64,000 bases of DNA from Pseudomonas sp. PH1b. GTDB lineage: Bacteria > Pseudomonadota > Gammaproteobacteria > Pseudomonadales > Pseudomonadaceae. Made by a program: the position numbers and the translations under genes. Shown here piece by piece: positions 50,693 to 61,126 of this stretch. Each line of letters starts with the position of its first letter. Position 1 is the first letter of the stretch. Under the pieces are notes generated by a model. It had not been told where the DNA came from, searched no databases, and was given only the letters and a program-made list of their open reading frames with translations. Where the stretch lies: the NCBI RefSeq assembly GCF_000633395.1, contig NZ_AYMU01000031.1, positions 1-64,000 of the forward strand, given 5' to 3'.

Positions 50693-52039
50693 TCAGCTGC
50701 CGGCGATGGTCATGCGTTCGATCAGCACCGAACCGGTGCGGATGTTGCTGCGCAGTTCCAGGTCGCTGCCCACGGCGACGATCTGCTTGAACATGTCCCG
50801 CAGATTGCCGGCAATGGTCACTTCCTGCACCGCAAACTGGATCTCGCCGTTTTCCACCCAGAACCCTGCGGCGCCGCGCGAATAATCCCCGGTGACCATG
50901 TTCAGGCCATGCCCCATCAACTCGGTCACCAGCAGGCCACGCCCCATGCGACGCAGCAGGGCCGCCTGGTCTTCATCGCCGTGGGTGACGAACAGGTTGT
51001 GCACACCGCCTGCGTTGGCAGTACTTGGCAGGCCCAGCTTGCGCCCGGAGTAGGTGCCCAGCACATAGGACACCAGTTCACCGTCCTTGACGAATGGCTT
51101 GGCGTAAGTCGCCAGGCCATCGCCATCGAAAGCCGAGCTCCCCATGGCGCGCATCAAGTGCGGACGCTCATCGATGGTCAGCCACTCGGGAAACAGTTGC
51201 TGGCCCAGGGCGCCTTCCAGGAACGACGACTTGCGATACAGATTGCCGCCGGAGATCGCCCCGAGAAAGCTGCCGAACAGCCCACCGGCCAGTTCCGCGG
51301 AAAACAGCACCGGCACCTCGCAGGTCGGTACCGGGCGCGCGCCCAGGCGACTGGCGGCACGCTGGGCGGCGCGCTGGCCAATGCTCGCCGGATCAGCCAG
51401 CAATTGCCCCTGGCGGTTGACGTCGTACCAGTAGTCACGCTGCATCTGCCCCTCGGCCTCGGCGATCATCACGCAGCTCAGGCTGTGGCGAGTGGACGCA
51501 TAACCGCCAATGAAACCATGGCTGTTGCCATACACCCGGCAGCCCTGGTGAGTGCTCAGGGTGGTGCCGTCGGCATTCTTGATCCGGGCATCCGCGGCAA
51601 ACGCCGCCGCCTCACAGGTCAGGGCCTGCTCGATGGCCTGTTCAGGGGTGATGTCCCAGGCGTGAAACAGATCGAAATCCTGCAGGTCACGGGCCATCAA
51701 TGCCGCATCGGCCAGACCCGAGGCTTCGTCTTCGGAGGTGTGCTTGGCAATGGCCAATGCCGCGGCCACGGTTTCGCGGATGGCTTCAGGGCCGCTGGCG
51801 GAAGTACTGGCCGACCCTTTGCGCTGGCCCAGATACAGGGTGATGCCAAAGCCCTGGTCGCGGTTGAACTCCACGGTCTCCACTTCCCGCTGGCGCACCG
51901 AGGTCGACAGGCCCTGCTCCAGGGATACCGCCACTTCACAGGCACTGGCTCCCTGGCGCTTGGCCTCGGCGATGATCTGCTCGACTTGCTCCTGCAGGGC
52001 CGGCAAAGCCTGTGGGCCGACGCTTTGTGCTGCACTCAT
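50693..52039 (-). CDS. pmbA: Metalloprotease PmbA (TldE)
   Basis: 448 residues of the TldD/PmbA family. VAVSLEQGLSTSVRQREVETVEFNRDQGFGITLYLGQRKGSASTS at the N-terminus and the C-terminal domain FSAELAGGLFGSFLGAISGGNLYRKSSFLEGALGQQLFPEWLTI. PmbA lacks the HExxxH zinc site, which is on TldD, encoded 700 bp away. The heterodimer degrades unfolded peptides such as microcin leaders and CcdA. The ATG at 52039 follows GGAG. Confidence 0.96.
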   Translation of the reverse strand: MSAAQSVGPQALPALQEQVEQIIAEAKRQGASACEVAVSLEQGLSTSVRQREVETVEFNRDQGFGITLYLGQRKGSASTSASGPEAIRETVAAALAIAKHTSEDEASGLADAALMARDLQDFDLFHAWDITPEQAIEQALTCEAAAFAADARIKNADGTTLSTHQGCRVYGNSHGFIGGYASTRHSLSCVMIAEAEGQMQRDYWYDVNRQGQLLADPASIGQRAAQRAASRLGARPVPTCEVPVLFSAELAGGLFGSFLGAISGGNLYRKSSFLEGALGQQLFPEWLTIDERPHLMRAMGSSAFDGDGLATYAKPFVKDGELVSYVLGTYSGRKLGLPSTANAGGVHNLFVTHGDEDQAALLRRMGRGLLVTELMGHGLNMVTGDYSRGAAGFWVENGEIQFAVQEVTIAGNLRDMFKQIVAVGSDLELRSNIRTGSVLIERMTIAGS

Positions 52040-52147
52040 GGTGTTCTCCACTCAAATTCTGCTTTCGATTAAGGCCGGCGAGCGACCGGGCCGGACAAGC
52101 GGCCCTAGACTGGTTATCATGGCGGCGTTTCTTTGCGGACTGCCACC

Positions 52148-52669
52148 ATGGTTGATTCTTACGACGACTCCCTCGATGGGGAGAAAAGCAAATCCCAGGT
52201 CAAACGCGAGCTGCATGCTCTGGTTGATCTCGGCGAGCGCCTTACCACTCTCAAGCCTGACTTGCTGGCCAAACTGCCCTTGACCGACGCCATGCGCCGG
52301 GCCCTGGCGGATGCACCCAAGCACGTCGCCCATATCGCCCGTAAACGCCACCTGCAATTCATCGGCAAGCTGATGCGGGACCAGGACACCGACGCGATTC
52401 TGCAACTGCTTGATCAACTCGATGCCTCCACCCGGCAGTACAACGAACGCTTCCATAACCTGGAACGTTGGCGTGACCGCCTGATCGGCGGCGGGGACGA
52501 CGTGCTGGAAAAGTTCGTCAACGACTACCCGGAAGCCGATCGCCAGCAACTGCGCTCCCTGATCCGTCAGGCCCAGCATGAGGTGGCCCATAACAAGGCG
52601 CCGGCCTCCAGCCGTAAAATCTTCAAGTACATTCGCGAGCTGGACGAGACTCAACGCGGCCTGCGCTGA
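52148..52669 (+). CDS. yjgA: Ribosome biogenesis factor YjgA (DarP)
   Basis: 173 residues, charged and helical (DUF615): KSKSQVKRELHALVDLGERLTTLKPDLLAKLPLTDAMRRALADAPKHVAHIARKRHLQFIGKLMRD. Binds late 50S intermediates. Lies between convergent/divergent pmbA and tldD as in other pseudomonads. Start at MVDSYDD. Confidence 0.95.
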   Translation: MVDSYDDSLDGEKSKSQVKRELHALVDLGERLTTLKPDLLAKLPLTDAMRRALADAPKHVAHIARKRHLQFIGKLMRDQDTDAILQLLDQLDASTRQYNERFHNLERWRDRLIGGGDDVLEKFVNDYPEADRQQLRSLIRQAQHEVAHNKAPASSRKIFKYIRELDETQRGLR

Positions 52670-52717
52670 GCCCTCCAAGGGTGAGTTGCCCAGCAACTCA
52701 CCCGGCACGCCCCTCTC

Positions 52718-54160
52718 TTACGCCCCTGTTCCCCCGACGGTGATCGCATCGATCTTCAGGGTCGGCTGGCCGACGCCTACCGGCACCGATTGCCCGTCCT
52801 TGCCGCAAGTACCGACGCCGCTGTCCAGGGACAGGTCATTGCCCACCATCGACACCCGGCTCATGGCCTCGGGGCCATTGCCGATCAGGGTCGCGCCCTT
52901 GACTGGCGCAGTGATCTTGCCGTCTTCGATCAGGTAGGCCTCGCTGGTGGAGAACACGAACTTGCCGCTGGTGATGTCCACCTGGCCACCACCGAGGTTG
53001 GCGCAATAGATGCCTTTCTTCACCGAAGCGATGATTTCCGCCGGGTCGCTTTCACCACCCAGCATGTAGGTATTGGTCATGCGCGGCATCGGCAGGTGCG
53101 CGTAAGACTCGCGACGACCGTTGCCGGTGCGGGCCACGCCCATCAGGCGGGCATTGAGCTTGTCCTGCATGTATCCCTTGAGCACGCCATTCTCGATCAG
53201 CGTGGTGCATTCGGTCGGGGTGCCTTCATCGTCCACGCTCAAGGAGCCGCGACGCCCGGCCAGGGTGCCGTCGTCGACGATGGTGCACAGCTTGGAGGCA
53301 ACCATCTCGCCCATGCGCCCGCTGTAGGCCGAACTGCCCTTGCGATTGAAGTCGCCTTCCAGGCCGTGGCCCACGGCTTCGTGCAGCAGCACTCCGGACC
53401 AGCCCGAACCCAGCACCACTGGCAAGGTGCCAGCCGGCGCCGGAATCGCTTCGAGATTAACCAGAGCCTGGCGCAACGCTTCACGGGCATAGCCCATGGC
53501 GCGGTCTTCACCAAGGAAATAGCGGTAGTCGGTACGCCCGCCGCCGCCGTGGCCGCCGCGCTCGCGACGGCCGTTCTGCTCGACGATGACGCTGACGTTG
53601 AAGCGCACCAGCGGCCGTACATCCGCCGCCAGGCCGCCATCGGTGGAAGCCACCAGGATCCGCTCCCAAACCCCGGCCATGCTCACGCTGACCTGCTGGA
53701 TACGCGGGTCCAGAGCCCGGGTTGCCGCGTCCACACGCTTGAGCAGCTCGACCTTCTCGGCACGGGTCATGACTTCCAGGGGGTTGTCCGGCCCATAGAG
53801 TTGCGCCACATCCTGGCAAGTGAAGGCCTGCACAGTACCGTTCTGCCCGGCCCGGGAGATCGAACGGGCCGCACGGGCCGCCAGTCCCAGGGCTTCCAGG
53901 GTAATGGCGTTGCTGTAGGCAAAGCCGGTCTTCTCACCGGACTGAGCGCGCACCCCGACACCCTGGTCGAGGTTGAAACTGCCTTCCTTGACGATTCCGT
54001 CCTCCAGGGACCAGGACTCGGAAATCTGTCCCTGGAAATACAGGTCGGCGGCATCGATGCCCGGGCCGGCCAGATCCCCCAGCACGCCCTGCAGGCTTTC
54101 GATGGTCACGCCGCCAGGGGCTAGAAGGTGTTCACTGACTGAGGACAACAACCCGCTCAT
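52718..54160 (-). CDS. tldD: Metalloprotease TldD
   Basis: 480 residues. The zinc motif HEAVGHGLEGDFNRKGSSAY lies near 255-275. N-terminal MSGLLSSVSEHLLAPGGVTIESLQGVLGDLAGPGIDAADLYFQ; C-terminal GVGTCGKDGQSVPVGVGQPTLKIDAITVGG. It carries the catalytic metal of TldD/PmbA. The ATG at 54160 has AAGG at 9 nt; the frame runs further upstream into the neighbouring gene without support. Confidence 0.97.
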   Translation of the reverse strand: MSGLLSSVSEHLLAPGGVTIESLQGVLGDLAGPGIDAADLYFQGQISESWSLEDGIVKEGSFNLDQGVGVRAQSGEKTGFAYSNAITLEALGLAARAARSISRAGQNGTVQAFTCQDVAQLYGPDNPLEVMTRAEKVELLKRVDAATRALDPRIQQVSVSMAGVWERILVASTDGGLAADVRPLVRFNVSVIVEQNGRRERGGHGGGGRTDYRYFLGEDRAMGYAREALRQALVNLEAIPAPAGTLPVVLGSGWSGVLLHEAVGHGLEGDFNRKGSSAYSGRMGEMVASKLCTIVDDGTLAGRRGSLSVDDEGTPTECTTLIENGVLKGYMQDKLNARLMGVARTGNGRRESYAHLPMPRMTNTYMLGGESDPAEIIASVKKGIYCANLGGGQVDITSGKFVFSTSEAYLIEDGKITAPVKGATLIGNGPEAMSRVSMVGNDLSLDSGVGTCGKDGQSVPVGVGQPTLKIDAITVGGTGA

Positions 54161-54186
54161 ATGCTTTGGCCTTAAATTCGTCGTAC

Positions 54187-55026
54187 TTATGCAAGTCGTT
54201 GGACGCCTTGCGAGAAAATGCGCCGGTGACTGAACACCGGCATCCGCGCCCGAATGGACGCCTGTTCGCTGCTGTCGCGCTCGGCCAGCAGCACGCCCTG
54301 ACCTTGATTCTGTTGTGCCAGCAGCCGCCCCCATGGGTCGACGATCGCCGCATGGCCGTAGGTTTCCCGTGGGCCCGGATGCACCCCGCCCTGGGCCGCC
54401 GCCAGCAGGTAGCACTGGGTCTCGATGGCCCGGGCGCGAATCAGCACCTCCCAATGGGCGGCACCGGTCACGGCGGTAAAGGCCGAAGGCGCGGTGATCA
54501 ACTCGGCCCCGGCAGCCCGCAGTTCGCTGTACAGCTCGGGAAAGCGCAGGTCATAACAGACCGTCAGCCCCAGGCGCCCCACCGGTGTATCCGCCACCAC
54601 TACATGGTTTCCATGAGCATAGTCATCGGATTCGCGATAGCGTCCGCGATTGTCCGCCACGTCGACATCGAACAGGTGCAGCTTGTCGTAGCGCGCCACG
54701 AACTGTCCCTGGTCGTCCACCAGCAACGAACAGGCGTTGGATTTGGCCTCGGGCTGTCCTGCTGGTGGCAAGGGCAAGGTGCCGGCCACAATCCATAACT
54801 TGAGGTCGCAGGCGGCCTGTTTCAACCAGGGCAGGATCGGCCCTTCGCCGAGCGCTTCCGCGCGACCAATGGCGGCCATGTCGCGGCGGCCCATGGCGGC
54901 GAAGTTTTCCGGCAACACCGCCAGTCGCGCACCGGCGGCAGCAGCTTGTTCAAGCAGGCCCCGGGCCTGCAGCAGATTGGCCAGCACATCGCTCTGGCTG
55001 ACCATTTGAATCACTGCAAGAGACAT
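54187..55026 (-). CDS. Carbon-nitrogen hydrolase (nitrilase family, Nit1-like amidase)
   Basis: 279 residues. The catalytic triad is Glu40 (VLPENFAAM), Lys in RYDKLHLFDVD and Cys in TVCYDLRFPELY. The sequence GRYRESDDYAHGN and the overall length fit the NIT1/deaminated-glutathione amidase branch. It hydrolyses a small amide to acid and ammonia. It is 26 bp upstream of tldD and downstream of yhdP, on the same strand. Confidence 0.93.
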   Translation of the reverse strand: MSLAVIQMVSQSDVLANLLQARGLLEQAAAAGARLAVLPENFAAMGRRDMAAIGRAEALGEGPILPWLKQAACDLKLWIVAGTLPLPPAGQPEAKSNACSLLVDDQGQFVARYDKLHLFDVDVADNRGRYRESDDYAHGNHVVVADTPVGRLGLTVCYDLRFPELYSELRAAGAELITAPSAFTAVTGAAHWEVLIRARAIETQCYLLAAAQGGVHPGPRETYGHAAIVDPWGRLLAQQNQGQGVLLAERDSSEQASIRARMPVFSHRRIFSQGVQRLA

Positions 55027-55084
55027 GGCGCACTCCGTATTGGGTAGGCCGCCATGCTACTCCATGGGCGCGAATCGAGGATTC

Positions 55085-58000
55085 TCAAAACGGCTTGTCG
55101 AAGGTGATTTTCGGCTCTTTCCACGGGCCTTTGACGTTGTACTTGACGCTGGCAAAGCGCGCCACGCGATCACCGATCAACTTGTCGATCAGGAACAAGG
55201 CGCCGCCCACGGCGGGTGCCCCGACAATCAGCGCGGCAATCGGCAGGTTGTTGGTCACCGGCAAGGTCACCAGCAACTTGGCGTCCACCTGATCCCCGAC
55301 CATGTCCAGGGTGCCATTGAGCTCCAGATTGCTCGACGGCCCGGTCAGCGTGATGGGCTCGCGAGTGACGTACACGCCATTGCTCGCCGCCAGCACACCG
55401 CGGACCCGGTCATAGCTCAGGCCCTTGCCGAACAGGTCGGAGAAGTCCAGGCGCAGGCGGCGACCGATGGAGTTGAAGTTGAGCAGGCCAAACACTCGCA
55501 ACGCCTGGGCGCTCCCGTCAACCTCGACGAACTGGCCCTTGCGCAAGGTCGCATCCAGGCTGCCGGAGAAACGCTTGAGGCCGATCCAGGCCGGCGAGCC
55601 CGGCCAGCGGCCATCAACGTCCAGATGGAAATCCTCACTGGTTACCGTCGGCGCAAACCCCCAGCCCTTGAGCACATCCGCCAGGTTCTTGCCGCCAATC
55701 CGGCCGCGGTACCAACTGCTGCTGGCACCGGCCAGGCCTTCCCAGCCGCCCTCACCTTGCAACTGCATACCCTTGAGCCCCAGGTCCAGGCTGTTGAAGG
55801 TCATGCCCTTGGCCGTCGGCCGCACCTTGAGCGCCCAGCGCCCGATCAAGTCCGGGCCCTGGAACAGCTGGGCGATGGAAATATCCAGCGGCGGAATGTT
55901 CCTCGGGTCCACCGACGCCAGCGGGTCGGGGGCGTTCTCGTCGGTCTGCGCCGCAGGATCGACCGCCGGCAGGCGCACGTACTGCATGTTGATAGCCAGA
56001 GGGGTCGCCTTGGCATCAGGAATGCCGACGCTGCCCTTGGCCTGCTGGCTGTCGATCTGCAGCTCCCAGGCACTGGGCTTGCGCGTCAGCAGCAGGTTGA
56101 CCTGATCCAGGGTGGTGCCGAAGGCACTGAGCTTGCCGACCTTGAAATCCGCACTGCTGAGCAACTGCTTGGCACTGCCTCCCGGGTCCTGCCCGGCATA
56201 GCGGTCCACCAGGGCCTTCCAGGGCTCGACGTCCAGCTCGGACAGGATCCCGCGTACCCGCAAGCCCTTGACCGTGGGCAGCAAAGCGGTGCCATTTCCG
56301 AGGAACAACTCGCCCCGGCCCTCGGAGAACTTGCCGCTGGGCGCCGCAAAAGTGAAGTCGGCCAACTCACCGTAATTGAACCAGTAACGTCGCTCGGCCC
56401 CTTGCAGGGTCATGCGGAACACACTGTTGCGCCCGGTGCTGGCCGGCATGCCGAAGGGTGCTGGCAGGTCCACCGCCACGCCCTTGAGACTGGAGCTGAC
56501 CATCAATTGGCTGTCGGCGCCATCGAGGTTCAGCTGCAACTGATAGGGCACTTCGCCGGACACCGGCAGCGGCTGGCTGACCTTGAGCCAGTCGGTGAGC
56601 CGTTTGACCGTGACCTGGCCCTTGGCAACCACTCGCGTATTGGCCTTGCCCGGCTTGCCGTCGGCAAAAATCTGCGCCGTCACCGGCCGGTCGAAAGCCT
56701 GGGCGCTGATGCCCTCGCCACTCAGGCCCCTGGCGCTGTCGAAGCGGAAATCGCCCTTGAGCTGAGTCAATTCCAGCTCGGGCTCACTGAGTTTGAGGCG
56801 CGCCTTGTCGGTCTTGAAATCCACCACGATCTTCGGCTCTTCACCTTTGACCAGCGGGATGTCGAGGTTCAGCTTGCCTTGCAGGTCACCTTCGCCCTGC
56901 CAGCCGGCAAAGGTCGAGGCGGTACCGATCGGCGCCTCCTGCAGAATCTTCAGCCCGTCCCCGAGGCCGCCGGCAAAGGCGCCGTCGATGAACATGTGGC
57001 TGCTCTGCCCGGCTGGTACATGGGGAATGTTGACGAACACATCGCGCACCTGGGTCTCCAGCAACTGCCCCTTGCTGGCGACGATGCGCACACCGCTGTC
57101 TTCGACGAACACATCGCCGCTGACCTTGCTCAAGTGTGGCCAGCCCGGCTGGAATGCCAGCTCGGCATCGTGCACCTTGAAAAACAGGCTGATGCTGCGG
57201 GCCGCCTCGACGGCATCGTGATTCAGTGACCCCTGGTACTGGAAGAAGCCCTGGTCCACCGCGCCCTTGAGAATCGCCGTGCGCAACCACTGGTCCAGGG
57301 CCGGGCTGAGTACCTGGGGCAGGTACTTGGCGGTATAGCGCCCATCACCCTCCACCAGGCCGACCCGCAGGTCCATGTAGTCTTCCTGAGTGTGGTCGAA
57401 ATGCAGGCGAATCAGGAAATCACCAGCGATCTTGCCCTCTTCGCCCAGCACCTTCAGGTAGGGAGCAATCAGGGTGAAGCCGTCCTTGTCCAGCTTCCAG
57501 GTCAGGGTTGCGTTGGCCTGGATGTACTGCCAGGGCTTGGCGAAAATCGGGAACAGGTGCAGGGAGAAATCCTTGCTGTCCATGCGCAGCTCACCCTTGC
57601 CCAGGTCGCCACTGATGCTGCCGCTGACATTGCGTGCTGCCGGAGCACCGTGATAGGCATCGAAGCCGACCCGATCAAGATTGGCGGCAAAGCTCAGGCG
57701 CTGGTCGCCGGTCGCCTGGGGGCGGTAGTCGAGCAGTACGTTGCGCAGCCCGCCAGTCGCCTTCAGGTGATCGATGGTCGTGGCCAGGCCTTCCGGCAAG
57801 GGCACCAGCGCATCGAGGATCGGCGTGATCGGCGCCAGGTCCAGGCGATCGGCCTGCAGTTGCCACAACTCATCCGCCGGATCGCCGGCCTTGCTCTGCT
57901 GCAGTTGCAAGCGAGACTCCCAGCGCGTCTCACCGAGATTCAGAGCCAGGGAATCGAGTTGTACCTTGAGGCCCTGCTCACTGCGCTGGAAGTAGGCATT

Positions 58001-58888
58001 CAGGGCCAGGTTCTTCAGGTTGACCGGCGTGCGGTCGGCATAAGCACCGGTGAACTGCGGCGCATTCAGGCGCAACGCGGCGCTTTGCACCGTGCCCTTG
58101 CCCCAGCTCAACCACAATTCGCAACCGGCCTTGAGCTCGGACAGCTTCCACTGCTGGGTCAGACCGGCTGGCAGCCAGCGCGACCAATCGCTTTGCGGCA
58201 AGCTCAGGTACAGATCGGCCTGGCCATCACGCCAGGCATTGGCACGCACTCGGCTGCGCAGGTTCAGGGCCAGGGGCTGGCCATCCGGAAGGGTCAGGCG
58301 CAGGTCCAGGCGCTGGCGGCTGGGGCCCGTGCGCAGGTTGAGTCCGACATAGGTCAGGGCGATAGGCTGGTGATTCTGCGGCAGCAAGCTGACCTGGCTG
58401 TCCAGAAGCGACAGCTCCGCCACCTGCTGCAAGCGGGTCAGCAGTTGCTCGGGGTCCATCGGCTGGTCGTTCTGCACCGGCAGGCCTTCGAGCTGCCATT
58501 GACCGTCCGCGCCTTCCTTGAGGCTCAGGCTCAGGCCGCTGAGCTCCAGGCGGCCGATTCTCAGGTCGCGGGCCAGCAGGCTAGCCAGCATGTCCGGCGC
58601 CACGCTGACCTGATCCAGGCGCAAGGCATTGGCGCCCTCGCCGACCATCACGTCGTGGGCCAGCAACACGGGCGATAGCCCGCTCCAGCGGCCCTCCAGG
58701 CTGCCGATGTGCACCGGCAGGCCCACAGCCTGCTGGACCTTGGCCTCGACCTCGGCCTGATACTCCGCCACCAGCGGAGTCAGTTCCCGGCCCAGGCTGA
58801 CGTACAAGGCCGTCACCACCAGTGCCAGCGCGCAGAGGCCCAGCCCCCAGCGTGTCAGCGTGGTGAACAGGCGAATCAGCCGCTCCAT
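55085..58888 (-). CDS. yhdP: AsmA-like phospholipid transport protein YhdP
   Basis: 1267 residues. One N-terminal transmembrane helix (WGLGLCALALVVTALYVSL), then a long beta-rich repeat body (DUF3971) and an AsmA-like C-terminal domain ending near ...NNLPIAALIVGAPAVGGALFLIDKLIGDRV. YhdP, with TamB and YdbH, moves phospholipid to the outer membrane. The ATG at 58888 gives MERLIRLF. Followed by the nitrilase-tldD pair on the same strand; preceded by rng. Confidence 0.95.
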   Translation of the reverse strand: MERLIRLFTTLTRWGLGLCALALVVTALYVSLGRELTPLVAEYQAEVEAKVQQAVGLPVHIGSLEGRWSGLSPVLLAHDVMVGEGANALRLDQVSVAPDMLASLLARDLRIGRLELSGLSLSLKEGADGQWQLEGLPVQNDQPMDPEQLLTRLQQVAELSLLDSQVSLLPQNHQPIALTYVGLNLRTGPSRQRLDLRLTLPDGQPLALNLRSRVRANAWRDGQADLYLSLPQSDWSRWLPAGLTQQWKLSELKAGCELWLSWGKGTVQSAALRLNAPQFTGAYADRTPVNLKNLALNAYFQRSEQGLKVQLDSLALNLGETRWESRLQLQQSKAGDPADELWQLQADRLDLAPITPILDALVPLPEGLATTIDHLKATGGLRNVLLDYRPQATGDQRLSFAANLDRVGFDAYHGAPAARNVSGSISGDLGKGELRMDSKDFSLHLFPIFAKPWQYIQANATLTWKLDKDGFTLIAPYLKVLGEEGKIAGDFLIRLHFDHTQEDYMDLRVGLVEGDGRYTAKYLPQVLSPALDQWLRTAILKGAVDQGFFQYQGSLNHDAVEAARSISLFFKVHDAELAFQPGWPHLSKVSGDVFVEDSGVRIVASKGQLLETQVRDVFVNIPHVPAGQSSHMFIDGAFAGGLGDGLKILQEAPIGTASTFAGWQGEGDLQGKLNLDIPLVKGEEPKIVVDFKTDKARLKLSEPELELTQLKGDFRFDSARGLSGEGISAQAFDRPVTAQIFADGKPGKANTRVVAKGQVTVKRLTDWLKVSQPLPVSGEVPYQLQLNLDGADSQLMVSSSLKGVAVDLPAPFGMPASTGRNSVFRMTLQGAERRYWFNYGELADFTFAAPSGKFSEGRGELFLGNGTALLPTVKGLRVRGILSELDVEPWKALVDRYAGQDPGGSAKQLLSSADFKVGKLSAFGTTLDQVNLLLTRKPSAWELQIDSQQAKGSVGIPDAKATPLAINMQYVRLPAVDPAAQTDENAPDPLASVDPRNIPPLDISIAQLFQGPDLIGRWALKVRPTAKGMTFNSLDLGLKGMQLQGEGGWEGLAGASSSWYRGRIGGKNLADVLKGWGFAPTVTSEDFHLDVDGRWPGSPAWIGLKRFSGSLDATLRKGQFVEVDGSAQALRVFGLLNFNSIGRRLRLDFSDLFGKGLSYDRVRGVLAASNGVYVTREPITLTGPSSNLELNGTLDMVGDQVDAKLLVTLPVTNNLPIAALIVGAPAVGGALFLIDKLIGDRVARFASVKYNVKGPWKEPKITFDKPF

Positions 58889-58963
58889 TTCAGTTGGCTC
58901 CCAGGGCAAAAGTCATGCAAAAAGCTGAAGCCAGCCGTTTCCAGTCATGTACAACACGCGGAA

Positions 58964-60421
58964 TCAGAGCAGCACCACGTCATATTGTTCCTGGGAATAC
59001 ATGGTTTCGACCTGGAACCTGATGGTCCGGCCGATAAAACCTTCCAGCTCCGCAACGTTGCCCGACTCTTCGTCCAGCAGTCGGTCCACCACTTTCTGAT
59101 TGGCCAGCACTCGATACCCTTCTGCCTGATAAGCCCGGGCCTCACGCAGGATTTCACGGAATATTTCGTAACAGACGGTTTCCGGAGTCTTCAACTTACC
59201 CCGTCCCTGGCAACTGCTGCAGGGTTCGCACAGCACCTGTTCAAGGCTTTCCCGGGTGCGCTTGCGAGTCATCTGCACCAGGCCAAGTTCGGTGATGCCG
59301 ATGATGTTGGTCTTGGCGTGGTCGCGCTCCAGCTGCTTTTCCAGCGTGCGCAGGACCTGGCGCTGATGCTCTTCATCTTCCATGTCGATGAAGTCGATGA
59401 TGATGATCCCGCCCAGGTTGCGCAGACGCAGTTGCCGGGCAATGGCGGTCGCAGCCTCGAGGTTGGTCTTGAAGATGGTCTCCTCAAGATTGCGGTGACC
59501 AACGAACGCCCCGGTGTTGACGTCGATGGTCGACATGGCTTCCGCCGGGTCCACCACCAGGTAGCCGCCGGACTTGAGCGGCACCTTGCGCTCCAGGGCT
59601 TTCTGGATTTCATCCTCGACGCCGTACAGGTCGAAGATCGGCCGCTCGCCCGGGTAGTGCTCCAGGCGATCGGCGATTTCCGGCATCAGCTCGGCGACGA
59701 ACTGCGTGGTCTTCTGGAAGGTTTCCCGGGAGTCGATGCGAATTTTCTCGATCTTCGGGCTCACCAGGTCGCGCAGGGTGCGCAACGCCAGCCCCAGGTC
59801 CTCGTAGATCACGTTCGGTGCGCCAATGGTCTTGATCTGCGCACCGATCTGATCCCAGAGCCTTCGCAGGTAGCGAATGTCCATCATGATCTCGTCGACC
59901 CCGGCACCTTCGGCGGCGGTGCGCAGGATAAATCCGCCGGCCTCCTTGATGCCCTCCTGGGCCACGCAATCGCTGACCACCTGCTTCAGGCGCTCGCGCT
60001 CGGCCTCGTCCTCGATCTTCAGCGAGATCCCGACGTGGGCGGTGCGCGGCATGTACACCAGGTAGCGGGAAGGGATCGACAACTGGGTCGTCAGGCGTGC
60101 GCCCTTGGAACCGATGGGGTCCTTGGTGACTTGCACCACCAGGCTCTGCCCTTCGTGCACCAGGGCACTGATGCTCTCGACGGCCGTGCCTTCGCGGGTA
60201 GAAATCTCCGAAGCGTGGATGAACGCCGCGCGATCCAGGCCGATATCGACAAACGCCGCCTGCATGCCCGGCAACACGCGGACCACCTTGCCCTTGTAGA
60301 TGTTGCCGACGATGCCGCGACGCTGGGTCCGCTCGACGTGGACCTCTTGCAGCACGCCGTTTTCCACCACCGCCACCCGTGATTCCATCGGCGTGATGTT
60401 GATCAGAATCTCTTCACTCAT
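58964..60421 (-). CDS. rng: Ribonuclease G
   Basis: 485 residues. MSEEILINITPMESRVAVVENGVLQEVHVER, S1 domain (~35-120: GNIYKGKVVRVLPGMQAAFVDIGLDRAAFIHASEI), catalytic DNase I-like region with GGYLVVDPAEAMSTIDVNTGAFVG (metal-binding Asp residues), and the zinc-link C-EPC-SSC. It processes 16S rRNA 5' ends and some mRNAs. The length equals the standard RNase G, with no RNase E-like tail. Confidence 0.97.
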   Translation of the reverse strand: MSEEILINITPMESRVAVVENGVLQEVHVERTQRRGIVGNIYKGKVVRVLPGMQAAFVDIGLDRAAFIHASEISTREGTAVESISALVHEGQSLVVQVTKDPIGSKGARLTTQLSIPSRYLVYMPRTAHVGISLKIEDEAERERLKQVVSDCVAQEGIKEAGGFILRTAAEGAGVDEIMMDIRYLRRLWDQIGAQIKTIGAPNVIYEDLGLALRTLRDLVSPKIEKIRIDSRETFQKTTQFVAELMPEIADRLEHYPGERPIFDLYGVEDEIQKALERKVPLKSGGYLVVDPAEAMSTIDVNTGAFVGHRNLEETIFKTNLEAATAIARQLRLRNLGGIIIIDFIDMEDEEHQRQVLRTLEKQLERDHAKTNIIGITELGLVQMTRKRTRESLEQVLCEPCSSCQGRGKLKTPETVCYEIFREILREARAYQAEGYRVLANQKVVDRLLDEESGNVAELEGFIGRTIRFQVETMYSQEQYDVVLL

Positions 60422-60477
60422 GGCAGTGTCTCGTTCAGGCGTGTTCATAGAGGGCCGCATCAGTCGGGTACGGCGCC

Positions 60478-61083
60478 TTAGCGCACTGGAAGGTTTTGCC
60501 AACAGGGTATGCCGAAATGGCCCAGCAGTTCTGCGGTTTCGCACACCGGCAAGCCGACCACGGCGGAATAACTGCCATTGAGCCCTGCCACAAACACCGC
60601 CGCAAGCCCCTGGATCGCATAACCACCGGCCTTGTCACGAGGCTCGCCACTGGCCCAGTAGGCGGCCGCCTCCGCCACCGAGACCGGGCGAAAACGCACC
60701 AGGCTGCGCACAACCAGTGACTCGCAGCGTTCGCCGTCGAGCAGAGCAATGGCCGTCAGCACTTCGTGCTCACGCCCCGAAAGCGCCATGAGCATGGCCT
60801 GGGCATCCGCCTGATCCAGGGGTTTGCCAAGAATCCGCCCCTCCAGCACCACGGCCGTATCGGCCCCCAGTACGCAGGCCGGAGCCTGGGAATCGCTGCT
60901 GCTGATCAACGCACGACCGGCCGCCGCCTTGCCGCGGGCCAGGCGCTCGACATAAGTGGCTGGGGATTCGTCGGCCAGCGGGGTTTCATCGATGTCCGCG
61001 CTGATGGCGGTGAAGGGCACGCCGATCTGCGTGAGCAGTTCACGGCGACGAGGCGAACCGGAAGCGAGGTAAAGCCGATTCAT
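60478..61083 (-). CDS. maf: Maf family nucleoside triphosphate pyrophosphatase (dTTP/UTP type)
   Basis: 201 residues. LYLASGSPRRRELLTQIGVPF is the Maf loop; VLGADTAVVLEGRILGKPLDQADAQAML, LVRFRPVS and DKAGGYAIQGLAAVFVAGLNGSYSAVVGLPV follow. House-cleaning pyrophosphatase. Between mreD and rng, as in E. coli and Pseudomonas. Confidence 0.96.
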   Translation of the reverse strand: MNRLYLASGSPRRRELLTQIGVPFTAISADIDETPLADESPATYVERLARGKAAAGRALISSSDSQAPACVLGADTAVVLEGRILGKPLDQADAQAMLMALSGREHEVLTAIALLDGERCESLVVRSLVRFRPVSVAEAAAYWASGEPRDKAGGYAIQGLAAVFVAGLNGSYSAVVGLPVCETAELLGHFGIPCWQNLPVR

Positions 61084-61126
61084 CAAGACATCTCCCTGTC
61101 GAGGTGCGGGCCAATGCCTGACCGGA

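Noticed and set aside
55025..57229. 734-codon open frame antisense to yhdP
   Set aside because: Shadow of yhdP; repetitive Gln/Leu/Ala composition without motifs.
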